Shown here piece after piece: positions 1 through 4,820 of a stretch of 5,607 nucleotides of DNA. The stretch covers positions 1 to 5,607 of the forward strand of contig JAYWIG010000002.1 in assembly GCA_043789035.1 (NCBI GenBank), given 5' to 3'. The position numbers and the translations under genes are program-made. The notes beneath the pieces were generated by a model. That model had not been told where the DNA came from. It ran no database searches and worked only from the letters and a program-made list of their open reading frames with translations. How positions within the stretch are numbered: position 1 is the first letter of the stretch; each line of letters begins with the position of its first letter. This DNA comes from JAYWIG01 sp043789035. GTDB lineage: Bacteria; Pseudomonadota; Gammaproteobacteria; Burkholderiales; Burkholderiaceae_E.

Positions 1-425
1 TATCAAAAATGCCGCCGCTTGCCCGACCTCAGTATCCTCCAACGCAATACATTCATGGGGTCGCAATCCGAGCTGCTCTACCGCTAAAAGTACGCGGAAT
101 GAGTGTGTTCAACCCGTGAGCGTTAAGTGAGTGCTGGGCTTGCAAAAGGCATGAGCGGATAGGAGTTTTGCGCAAGTCTCAATGATTCAGCCGCTCGTTT
201 TGTTTTAATTAATTCGGTTGGTGTTAGATGCAATTGAAATTTCTCAACAAACCATTCAGCAGTTTGCGATGTTGGCACTCCGGCGCATTGGTCGGCGTAA
301 AACTTGTCAGTAAGGATTGCGTCATATTGAGCAAGTACCTCTTGCCTGATCACCATGTGCACACTTTCGGAATCGACTAAGGTGCCATCATGGTCAAAAA
401 ATACGGCTTTAAATGAACTGTTCAA
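1..425 (-). pseudogene. Broken HAD-superfamily hydrolase (phosphatase/beta-phosphoglucomutase-like), cut by the window edge
   Basis: The N-terminal part is clear: from a TTG at 425, residues 9-18 read FFDHDGTLVD, the HAD motif I with nucleophile D11 and general acid D13, followed by a helical cap region (about 20-85) and the usual YPLMPFA segment at 89-95. That frame stops at 125-123 after 100 residues, where family members run to about 215-230. Homology continues in other frames: AQHSLNAHGLNTLIP (about 139-95), resembling the family segment after the Thr/Ser motif II, and then LLAVEQLGLRPHECIALED and the next residues (about 99 to 1), the classic motif III/IV region. All three minus frames are used, and roughly 20-25 residues appear missing at each junction, including motif II and the KP loop. 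This suggests two internal deletions rather than one frameshift. The TTG overlaps the emfourin stop codon (TTGA), with GGAAA about 5 nt upstream. The N-terminal fragment alone lacks the completed core and should be inactive. Assembly error at a contig edge is the main alternative. Confidence 0.75.
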
Positions 426-760
426 ATGGGTTTCCAGTCGGCGCGTCTACACATTGCGGAAAGTTCATCGGGTAGTTCATCGGCGTTGAGTGTTTGCACC
501 CACTGGCCTTGTTTGGTGGTTACTTCGACCTGTAGTTTTTGCCCATCTGGATAATCATTGGGCTTAGACGGCAAGGCGTTACCCTCATGATCCCAAAGTT
601 GCTTGAGAACTTGTTGAGCGTCTGTCGCGAGTGCATGGGTGAGGTCAGACTTGAGAATTTTCGCTTGGCGAATGAGGCCTGTAAACCCTCCGCTTTCGGT
701 AAGCTGAAGCGATAGCCAATCGTTGCAAATTTGATGCGCTTGCGATTGTTTAGAGGCCAA
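422..760 (-). CDS. Emfourin-like protein inhibitor of M4 (protealysin-type) metalloprotease
   Basis: This is a 112-residue soluble protein without a signal peptide or membrane segment. The segment LQLTESGGFTGL (19-29), with its SGGF signature at 23-26, and the middle region LDHE..NALPSKPNDYPDGQ (about 55-74) followed by a VEV strand match the emfourin family as I know it. Members are about 100-residue slow, tight-binding inhibitors encoded directly after protealysin-like proteases. The position here, immediately behind such a protease, strongly supports the call. The gene starts on TTG at 760, inside the last codons of the protease gene (11-nt overlap), with GGAAAA a few bases upstream. No in-frame ATG or GTG precedes the conserved SGGF region, so either this TTG or a rarer codon is used. 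Most family members, from memory, begin close to the first strand, so the first 14 or so residues (including C12) are an extension. I infer that it blocks the protease inside the cell. Family assignment is fairly sure; the exact start is less so. Confidence 0.82.
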   Translation of the reverse strand: MASKQSQAHQICNDWLSLQLTESGGFTGLIRQAKILKSDLTHALATDAQQVLKQLWDHEGNALPSKPNDYPDGQKLQVEVTTKQGQWVQTLNADELPDELSAMCRRADWKPI

Positions 761-1814
761 CGGTTTTCCAAGCCAGCTTAAGCGCCTTTAGTTCAGTAGA
801 GTTGGCACCGTGATTGGCGAGCGCAATCATCAGCGTAGTTCTAACCATCTCGGAAAAGTCGCTGTTGCTAGAGAGTTTACGCATCGCTTCATACCATATG
901 CCGCCTGAAATATCCCACGCATTGCCTCCAATGTTTTTGGCAAAAAGATAAAACGCATGGTTGGGAATGCCCGAATTCAAATGTACGCCGCCGTTGTCGG
1001 ACGCACCCCGATATACATTGCGCATATGTTTGGGTTGTTGATCAGAGCCTAAATTCGGGTCATTCTCGAAAGCTTTCGCCGCTGTAAAGGTCCGTAGAGC
1101 TTTCACTTGGGTGCCCGGCCCCATGATTTCATGGCCGATCGTCCAAGGGGCAGTGGCGGCATCTTGCTTTTGCTTCCACTGGCTCACCAGTGAGCCAAAA
1201 ACGTCGGCAAAGTGTTCATTGAGCGCGCCAGATTCACCTTGGTATTCCAAGTTGCACTCATGGGCAACAACGCCATGGGTAAGTTCGTGGCCAACCACAT
1301 CGAGCGATTGAGTGAAGCGAGTAAAGATAACCCCGTCGCCATCGCCGTAAGCCATTTGCCTACCATTCCAAAAGGCATTGTTTAATTGCTTGCCAACGTG
1401 AACGCTGGAAATAATTGTCATGCCTTTTCCATCTAAAGAGTTACGGGTAAAGCGTTTGAGGTAAAAGTCGTAGGTGGTGCCGCTATGGTCAAAGGCTTCA
1501 TTGACGGCAGCGTCCTTGTGTTTGGCATCACCTTCTTGTCGAACTAACTTGCCGGGTAGGTTACTAATGTTGTTCTTTTGCGCGTCGTAGATAAGGCGCT
1601 GCTTCTTTAAATCCGGTGCCATGAGGGCTGCCATTGAAGGCATTTCGCGGGCAAAGCGCCGGGTTGCCCTAGCGTCCGCACTGGCTTCGATAGCGCTCAC
1701 CGCCAGCGCTCGAATTTTTGCATTACTCGATTCCGCCATGTTCTCCAACATGAAAGGCGGGATGATGCAATGTAGAGGATTATGTGAGCAACTTGAGCAG
1801 TGAATATGATTCAT
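750..1814 (-). CDS. Protealysin-like zinc metalloprotease precursor (peptidase family M4, thermolysin-type)
   Basis: This is a complete 354-residue M4 peptidase. The zinc site is HELTH at 176-180 (H176, H180, catalytic E177), and the third ligand is E200 in GALNEHFAD, 23 residues after E177 as in thermolysin. The catalytic His is H278 in NGGVHLNSGIPN. The M4 block AYGDGDG lies at 155-161. There is no signal peptide. Instead the short N-terminal propeptide carries IIPPFML (17-23), the hallmark of protealysin-like precursors rather than the long FTP/PepSY propeptides of secreted thermolysins. Known relatives have a propeptide of about 50 residues, are removed autocatalytically, and act largely inside the cell or in bacteria-host interaction. 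Oddly, the motif is preceded by a Cys/His-rich stretch with C6, C9, C16 and H3, H5, H11, H15. The ATG at 1814 has AAGG about 6 nt upstream. The gene lies 36 bp behind the TPR gene and its 3' end overlaps the inhibitor start. All catalytic residues are present, so it should be active after maturation. Confidence 0.95.
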   Translation of the reverse strand: MNHIHCSSCSHNPLHCIIPPFMLENMAESSNAKIRALAVSAIEASADARATRRFAREMPSMAALMAPDLKKQRLIYDAQKNNISNLPGKLVRQEGDAKHKDAAVNEAFDHSGTTYDFYLKRFTRNSLDGKGMTIISSVHVGKQLNNAFWNGRQMAYGDGDGVIFTRFTQSLDVVGHELTHGVVAHECNLEYQGESGALNEHFADVFGSLVSQWKQKQDAATAPWTIGHEIMGPGTQVKALRTFTAAKAFENDPNLGSDQQPKHMRNVYRGASDNGGVHLNSGIPNHAFYLFAKNIGGNAWDISGGIWYEAMRKLSSNSDFSEMVRTTLMIALANHGANSTELKALKLAWKTVGL

Positions 1815-1850
1815 CTTCGACCTTGTAACGCTGCCAGTTTGTGCAACAAC

Positions 1851-2315
1851 TTACGGGTTCTTGGCTTTGTAGTCTGAAATCGCTTTGGCGAGGTCGGCAT
1901 ACTCTTCACAGGTCTTATTGCTACACAGCTTTTCGAGTAGCGCCAAGTGTTTCTCAGCCTCTGCAGGCTTCTTGTCCATGAGGTAGGCTTCACCAATGTA
2001 CTCATGCGCACCTTTGTGCGACGGGTCGAGTTTGAGCGCGGTGTTGTAAGACTCAAACGCTTTCGCTAAATTTGGCGTTGCCTGCTTTCGATACATGTAG
2101 CCGTAGAGGTTATGCACGTCTGCATTGCGTGGTTCGGTTCGATAAGCTAGGTCCAGCTCTGTCTTTGCTTTTGACCAATTCTTAGCCGCAATGGCGTCAC
2201 GCACCGAGGTAAGTATTTCTGAAGCAGTCGACTTAGCTGACGTGTCGGCAGCATGAGCAGCATAAACGTTGAAGGCTAGAGCAGCAGCGGTTACGAAACT
2301 TAAAATAGCTTTCAT
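1851..2315 (-). CDS. Secreted/periplasmic small TPR-repeat protein
   Basis: The 154-residue protein begins with a Sec signal peptide (K2, hydrophobic 3-20, probable cleavage AHA/AD after residue 22), so it should be exported to the periplasm. Residues about 32-125 form TPR-like helix pairs: AKNWSKAKTELDLAYRTEP (44-62), then NLYGYMYRKQ with AFESYNTALKLDPSH (69-100), then the family-typical HKGAHEYIGEAYL (100-112). The C-terminal end has LEKLCSNKTCEEYADL, where C131 and C136 could form a disulfide in the periplasm. Proteins with this HKGAHEY...CEEY signature are common in proteobacteria, but I know of no defined function; a scaffold or chaperone role is only a guess from the fold. The start is well fixed: ATG at 2315 with a strong GAGGAG Shine-Dalgarno 5 nt upstream (2326-2321). 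It lies 32 bp behind the cytochrome c gene and 36 bp before the protease, with no terminator visible on either side. Confidence 0.88.
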   Translation of the reverse strand: MKAILSFVTAAALAFNVYAAHAADTSAKSTASEILTSVRDAIAAKNWSKAKTELDLAYRTEPRNADVHNLYGYMYRKQATPNLAKAFESYNTALKLDPSHKGAHEYIGEAYLMDKKPAEAEKHLALLEKLCSNKTCEEYADLAKAISDYKAKNP

Positions 2316-2320
2316 GAGAT

Positions 2321-2326
2321 CTCCTC
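2321..2326 (-). promoter_or_regulatory. Strong Shine-Dalgarno of the TPR gene
   Basis: GAGGAG lies 5 nt before the ATG at 2315. It is the best ribosome binding site in the minus-strand train and fixes this start. The neighbouring genes have much weaker sites, so the TPR protein may be the best-translated product of the cluster (inference). Confidence 0.75.
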
Positions 2327-2347
2327 GTTGGTGCGTGAACTTGGGTT

Positions 2348-2659
2348 TTACTTCAAACTAATAATCCAGTTGGCCAGTGTTCCTGCGTCGGCTTCACTGA
2401 GCTGTTCGTTACCAGGCATTGGAATAGCCCCCCATTTACCGACACTACCTTTGCGAATGCTTTGAGTAATCACTTGTACTGAATCGTCTTTACCTGCATA
2501 ACGCTTTGCCACTTCGGTAAATGCGGGCCCGAGAATTTTCTTATCTAACGCGTGGCAGGCGTAGCAATTGCTTTTCTGCGCGAGCGCTTCATTGGCGTTT
2601 GCAAAACCGTGCGATAAAAGAGCGGCTGCCATAGTTAAGCCGATAAGTGCTGTTTTCAT
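2348..2659 (-). CDS. Periplasmic c551/c552-type monohaem cytochrome c
   Basis: The 103-residue precursor has a Sec signal peptide (hydrophobic 3-19, probable cleavage ANA/NE after residue 22), leaving about 81 residues, the size of class I cytochrome c551. Haem attachment is CYACH at 32-36 (C32, C35, proximal ligand H36). The distal ligand is M81 in WGAIPMPGN, and LGPAFTEVAKRYAG (43-56) and the C-terminal ANWIISLK helix also match the Pseudomonas c551 pattern. Such proteins shuttle electrons in the periplasm, from the bc1 complex to terminal oxidases or nitrite reductase. The partner cannot be told from this window. I chose ATG 2659 over the in-frame TTG at 2665 because it gives a standard signal peptide and places the purine-rich AAAGAAA at a suitable distance; with TTG the spacing is too short. 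It is the first gene of the minus-strand train, 32 bp before the TPR gene. Conserved residues are complete, so it should be functional. Confidence 0.94.
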   Translation of the reverse strand: MKTALIGLTMAAALLSHGFANANEALAQKSNCYACHALDKKILGPAFTEVAKRYAGKDDSVQVITQSIRKGSVGKWGAIPMPGNEQLSEADAGTLANWIISLK

Positions 2660-2701
2660 AGTCAATTTCTTTGAATTAGTTGGTACCGTATTTTGCCTTC
2701 T

Positions 2702-2731
2702 ATTTTATTTAGCATTTAAAACTAAAGTAAA
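2702..2731 (-). promoter_or_regulatory. Candidate sigma70 promoter for the cytochrome c-TPR-protease train
   Basis: On the minus strand, TTTACT (2731-2726; four of six matches to TTGACA) is followed after 18 bp by TAAAAT (2707-2702; five of six matches to TATAAT). Transcription would begin near 2695, giving a leader of about 35 nt before the cytochrome ATG. It lies in an AT-rich stretch, where chance matches are common. Confidence 0.45.
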
Positions 2732-2874
2732 TTGCGGTTTTGATCGTGGCCGCCTGAGTATCGCTTAAAGCTTGGAGTTTCGCTGCTTGTAATAGCTGTG
2801 AAAGAAAGTGGGAAACTTCATCTTCCTATTCAAATAAAGGCCTAGGGCAGATCACTAGAGCATCAAATTTAAGG

Positions 2875-2903
2875 TTTCTAAGAGAAAAATCCTGTGTTAA
2901 TCT
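2875..2903 (+). promoter_or_regulatory. Candidate extended -10 promoter of the DUF433/DUF5615 pair
   Basis: TGTTAATCT at 2895-2903 is an extended -10 element (TG, one base, then TAATCT). A weak -35 (TTTCTA, 2875-2880) lies 17 bp upstream. The expected start of transcription is at about 2910-2911, that is, at the A of the antitoxin ATG. No Shine-Dalgarno precedes this ATG, which fits a leaderless transcript. Confidence 0.5.
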
Positions 2904-2910
2904 TTGTCTA

Positions 2911-3144
2911 ATGGAAAACCTTCATCCAAGAATATCGGTCGACCCATTGCGTAGGGCTGGAAAACCTTGCGTGCGTGGCACCCGTATTACCGTAGGCGAT
3001 GTATTAAGTTGGTTAGCGGCTGGTATGAGTTCGTCAGCCATCATTGCTGATTTTCCGCAACTAACCGAGGCTGACATACTCGCTTGTTTAAGCTATGCAG
3101 CAGCGCGTGAGCAACATTCGGTACGAATTTCGCTGGCGGCGTGA
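2911..3144 (+). CDS. DUF433-family antitoxin (COG2442-like)
   Basis: The 77-residue protein is a full-length single DUF433 domain. Its core matches the family pattern RIxxDP..GKPCVRGTRITV..VL..LAAGMS...I..DFPQLTEADI.A.L.YAA, with GKPCVRGTR at 17-25 and LTEADILACLSYAA at 51-64. DUF433 proteins have a small winged/MerR-like helix-turn-helix fold. They are the predicted antitoxins of COG2442-COG4634 pairs, where they would bind the PIN-like partner and the shared promoter. The ATG at 2911 is the only reasonable start in this frame. No Shine-Dalgarno precedes it, and the promoter candidate suggests a leaderless message. The stop codon overlaps the downstream gene's GTG start (GTGA), the usual coupling in two-gene toxin-antitoxin operons. 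The antitoxin role is a family and context prediction; no activity is shown by the sequence itself. Confidence 0.9.
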   Translation: MENLHPRISVDPLRRAGKPCVRGTRITVGDVLSWLAAGMSSSAIIADFPQLTEADILACLSYAAAREQHSVRISLAA

Positions 3145-3473
3145 AACTCCTTCTCGATGAGAACATTTCTAGGCGGATAGTCGTAGCGCTATCAGAAAAA
3201 TTTCCGAACTCTAGTCACGTAGAGTTAGTTGGACTTGCTGGTTCTACAGATTCTGAAATCTGTGAATATGCATCCAAGCATGGATTTGTAGTAGTTACCA
3301 AAGACGAGGATTTTGATCGCTTAGTTTCAATGCGAGGTTTTAACCCTAAGTTGGTAAAGCTATCGCTCGGAAATACGACCAATGACCAAGTTGCCAACGC
3401 AATCCTTCGTGCGGCGGACCAAATTATTTTTGAACTTCAAAAACCAGATAGAGGAATCGTCGAAGTTGGCTAG
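3141..3473 (+). CDS. DUF5615 PIN-like protein, probable ribonuclease toxin (COG4634-like)
   Basis: The 110-residue protein starts with KLLLDENIS (2-10), the signature of the DUF5615/COG4634 PIN-like family. Candidate metal-binding acids sit where the PIN fold needs them: D6 and E7 at the end of strand 1, D37 and E39 in GSTDSEICEYA, and D55 and D57 in VVTKDEDF. The motif LSLGNTTND (75-82) corresponds to the family's L..GN segment. The family is predicted to be an RNase toxin neutralised by DUF433 proteins, and the gene is translationally coupled to one here through GTGA, with a GTG start at 3141. Length matches full members and no residue looks lost, so it appears intact. The DNA of this gene looks more AT-rich than neighbouring pyrE by eye, compatible with horizontal acquisition. 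It ends 18 bp before the convergent pyrE stop. The target RNA and actual toxicity are unknown. Confidence 0.9.
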   Translation: MKLLLDENISRRIVVALSEKFPNSSHVELVGLAGSTDSEICEYASKHGFVVVTKDEDFDRLVSMRGFNPKLVKLSLGNTTNDQVANAILRAADQIIFELQKPDRGIVEVG

Positions 3474-3481
3474 TTGGAAGT

Positions 3482-3499
3482 GGGTTTTCGATCAAACCC
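3482..3499. terminator. Weak hairpin between the convergent toxin and pyrE genes
   Basis: GGGTTT (3482-3487) and AAACCC (3494-3499) can form a perfect 6-bp stem around a 6-nt loop. It overlaps the pyrE stop codon and begins 8 nt after the toxin stop, a sensible place for a shared bidirectional terminator. The stem is short with three A-T pairs and there is no U-tract on either side, so it may be a chance inverted repeat. Confidence 0.3.
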
Positions 3500-4199
3500 C
3501 CCATTGAGCCCGATAGTCCGCAACCTTCGCACTGTAGGCACTTAACTCCTCAGAAGTTTGCGACTCTAAGTAGTGCAGCAAATCGTTCAAATTGGCAATC
3601 GACAGCACAGGAATTCCGTAGAGTTTAGCAACCTCTTGGGTTGCTGAAAGTGCCGACGGATTCACTGCATCGCCGCCACGCTCTTGGCGATCCAGCGCAA
3701 TAATGACCGCAGCGGGAATTGCACCGTGGGCTCGAATCAGCTCCACCGATTCACGCACCGAAGTGCCTGCTGAAATAACATCGTCGATAATCAGTACGCG
3801 GCCTTCAAGTTTGGCTCCAACCACAGTGCCACCTTCACCATGGTCTTTCGCTTCTTTTCGATTGAATGCGAAGGGCGTATGGCGGCCCTTAGCATGCAAA
3901 GCGACTGCGCTAGCGCTGGCTAAGGTTATGCCCTTGTAGGCTGGCCCGAACAGCACGTCGAATTCAAGTTCGCTGCTTTGTTGCGCCGCGAAAATGCGTT
4001 CTGCATAAAAGCCTGCGAGTTGGCCTAACGACGCGCCGTCATTGAACAAACCGGCATTAAAAAAATAAGGCGATAATCTACCCGCTTTGGTTTTGAATTC
4101 ACCGAACTTCAATACACCTGTGTTGATCGCAAATCGAATAAAGTTCTGGCTATTTTGGTCTGCGGCGCTTGGTGGTTGTTCGTTCAGTGGTTTGTTCAT
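3492..4199 (-). CDS. pyrE: Orotate phosphoribosyltransferase
   Basis: PyrE makes orotidine 5'-phosphate and pyrophosphate from orotate and PRPP in de novo pyrimidine synthesis, in the cytoplasm. The 235-residue protein shows the whole family pattern: FGEFKTKAGRLSPYFFN (32-48), FGPAYKG (84-90), the mobile catalytic loop NRKEAKDHGEGG (113-124), and the PRPP-binding signature VLIIDDVISAGTSVRES (135-151) with the acidic pair D139-D140. The C-terminal part, ALDRQERGG and the LYGIPVLSIANLNDLL segment, resembles betaproteobacterial PyrE. The first 17 or so residues, rich in N, P and Q, are an unconserved extension. ATG 4199 is the only good start and has no clear Shine-Dalgarno. The gene converges on the toxin gene (18 bp between stops) and diverges from the methyltransferase gene, with 23 bp between start codons. 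No attenuator was visible in so short a space. All catalytic residues are present. Confidence 0.97.
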   Translation of the reverse strand: MNKPLNEQPPSAADQNSQNFIRFAINTGVLKFGEFKTKAGRLSPYFFNAGLFNDGASLGQLAGFYAERIFAAQQSSELEFDVLFGPAYKGITLASASAVALHAKGRHTPFAFNRKEAKDHGEGGTVVGAKLEGRVLIIDDVISAGTSVRESVELIRAHGAIPAAVIIALDRQERGGDAVNPSALSATQEVAKLYGIPVLSIANLNDLLHYLESQTSEELSAYSAKVADYRAQWGV

Positions 4200-4204
4200 T
4201 GAAT
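4176..4204 (+). promoter_or_regulatory. Possible promoter of the methyltransferase-exonuclease pair, inside the 5' end of pyrE
   Basis: TTGTTC (4176-4181) and TTGAAT (4199-4204) are separated by 17 bp, which would start transcription near 4211, just before the AAAAGGG ribosome binding site. Matches are only three and four of six. It is listed because the 23-bp divergent gap forces any promoter here to lie in pyrE coding sequence. Confidence 0.25.
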
Positions 4205-4210
4205 TTGTTT

Positions 4211-4217
4211 AAAAGGG
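4211..4217 (+). promoter_or_regulatory. Shine-Dalgarno that sets the methyltransferase start
   Basis: AAAAGGG lies 5 nt before ATG 4223. It supports this ATG over in-frame GTG/TTG codons further upstream (from 4169), which would add an unconserved stretch overlapping pyrE and spoil the signal peptide. Confidence 0.7.
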
Positions 4218-4222
4218 TTTTG

Positions 4223-4807
4223 ATGTCGCGACGATTGATTTTACTGGGCTGCCTCGCTCTTGGGGCCTCAGCATGCAAAAACCTCAGTGGTGTCGACCGA
4301 ACATCGGACATACCTGCGCAAGCACAAGATCTTGATGTGCCCTACATAACCACCCCCGATAACGTCGTCATGACGATTCTAAATATCGCCGGAGTCACAG
4401 CGAAAGATTTTGTACTCGATTTAGGTTCAGGAGATGGCCGCATACCGATCACCGCCGCGGTTCGTTTCGGGGCCAAGGGTCTGGGTGTTGAGATTGACCC
4501 TAATTTAGTTGAAGCCAGTAAAGTCAATGCCAAGCTAGCCAAAGTTGAGCAATTGGTAGATTTTAAAGTGCAAGATTTGTTTGAGACCGATTTAAGTCAA
4601 GCCTCGGTCATTACTATGTACCTGCTGCCCGATGTAAACCTCAAGTTAAAGCCTGCATTGCAAAAGCTAAAGCCTGGTACTCGAATCGTTTCGCATGATT
4701 GGGATATGGGTGATTGGCAACCAGATCGCACCGAAGTGGTGGCAGCACCGGATAAAAAAGTAGGCTTAATCAAACAAAGCAAAATCATGCTTTGGGTTGT
4801 GAAATAA
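4223..4807 (+). CDS. SAM-dependent methyltransferase with probable lipoprotein signal
   Basis: From ATG 4223 the protein has 194 residues. Residues 1-17 look like an export signal: S-R-R, a hydrophobic run 5-15, then ASA before C18, an imperfect lipobox (Ala instead of Leu at -3). A class I Rossmann methyltransferase domain follows: motif I VLDLGSGDGRI (64-74), acidic end of strand 2 GLGVEIDP (86-93), and motif IV region DLFETDL (118-124). Next are ITMYLLPDVNLKLKP (130-144) and RIVSHDWDMGDWQPDR (154-169). This DLFETDL...YLLPDVN...SHD.DMGDW pattern belongs to a widespread proteobacterial group of small methyltransferases, often with signal-like N termini. I do not know the substrate. Motif I is intact, so SAM binding is likely, but SAM is normally cytoplasmic; membrane anchoring with the domain inside is an alternative to export. 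The gene is 13 bp upstream of the exonuclease gene, so the two are probably co-transcribed. Confidence 0.87.
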   Translation: MSRRLILLGCLALGASACKNLSGVDRTSDIPAQAQDLDVPYITTPDNVVMTILNIAGVTAKDFVLDLGSGDGRIPITAAVRFGAKGLGVEIDPNLVEASKVNAKLAKVEQLVDFKVQDLFETDLSQASVITMYLLPDVNLKLKPALQKLKPGTRIVSHDWDMGDWQPDRTEVVAAPDKKVGLIKQSKIMLWVVK

Positions 4808-4820
4808 ATCGGAATTCGCT

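Larger units (their letters stand above)
2660..2910. other. Divergent intergenic region between cytochrome c and toxin-antitoxin genes
   Basis: This 251-bp non-coding stretch separates outward-reading genes and must carry both promoters. It is AT-rich near 2690-2735 and again near 2860-2910, where the two promoter candidates lie. Between them I see short self-complementary words (for example AGGCCT and CCTAGG near 2838-2846) but no convincing operator, FNR-type palindrome, riboswitch or terminator. No conserved protein coding was recognised on either strand. Confidence 0.6.

Noticed and set aside
520..771. Alternative minus-strand frame over the inhibitor gene starting at a TTG at 771
   Set aside because: The peptide shows no conserved pattern, while the frame from 760 holds the emfourin signature.
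1111..1803. Plus-strand open frames opposite the protease gene
   Set aside because: They run opposite conserved catalytic regions of the M4 protease and show no protein-like motifs, so they are shadow frames.
1815..1850. Separate promoter or terminator between the TPR and protease genes
   Set aside because: The 36-bp gap contains no hairpin with a U-tract and no paired -35/-10 at acceptable spacing. It holds only the protease AAGG ribosome binding site.
2568..2768. Plus-strand open frame encoding a hydrophobic 66-residue peptide opposite the cytochrome c start
   Set aside because: It is antisense to a well-supported gene and its promoter region, has no ribosome binding site and no recognisable family. 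Its hydrophobicity is explained by the complementary strand of the signal-peptide codons and AT-rich DNA.
2774..2821. Possible stem between AGTTTC (near 2776) and GAAACT (near 2813) in the divergent intergenic region
   Set aside because: It has only about 6-8 pairs around a loop of roughly 30 nt, and no U-tract or conserved structure. It is expected by chance.
2838..2862. CTAG-containing words as a possible toxin-antitoxin operator
   Set aside because: The arms are only four bases long and do not flank the promoter symmetrically, which is too weak to call an operator.
4169..4222. Longer N terminus of the methyltransferase from an upstream GTG
   Set aside because: It overlaps pyrE, lacks a ribosome binding site, and puts a charged stretch before the signal peptide. 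ATG 4223 has AAAAGGG at ideal spacing.
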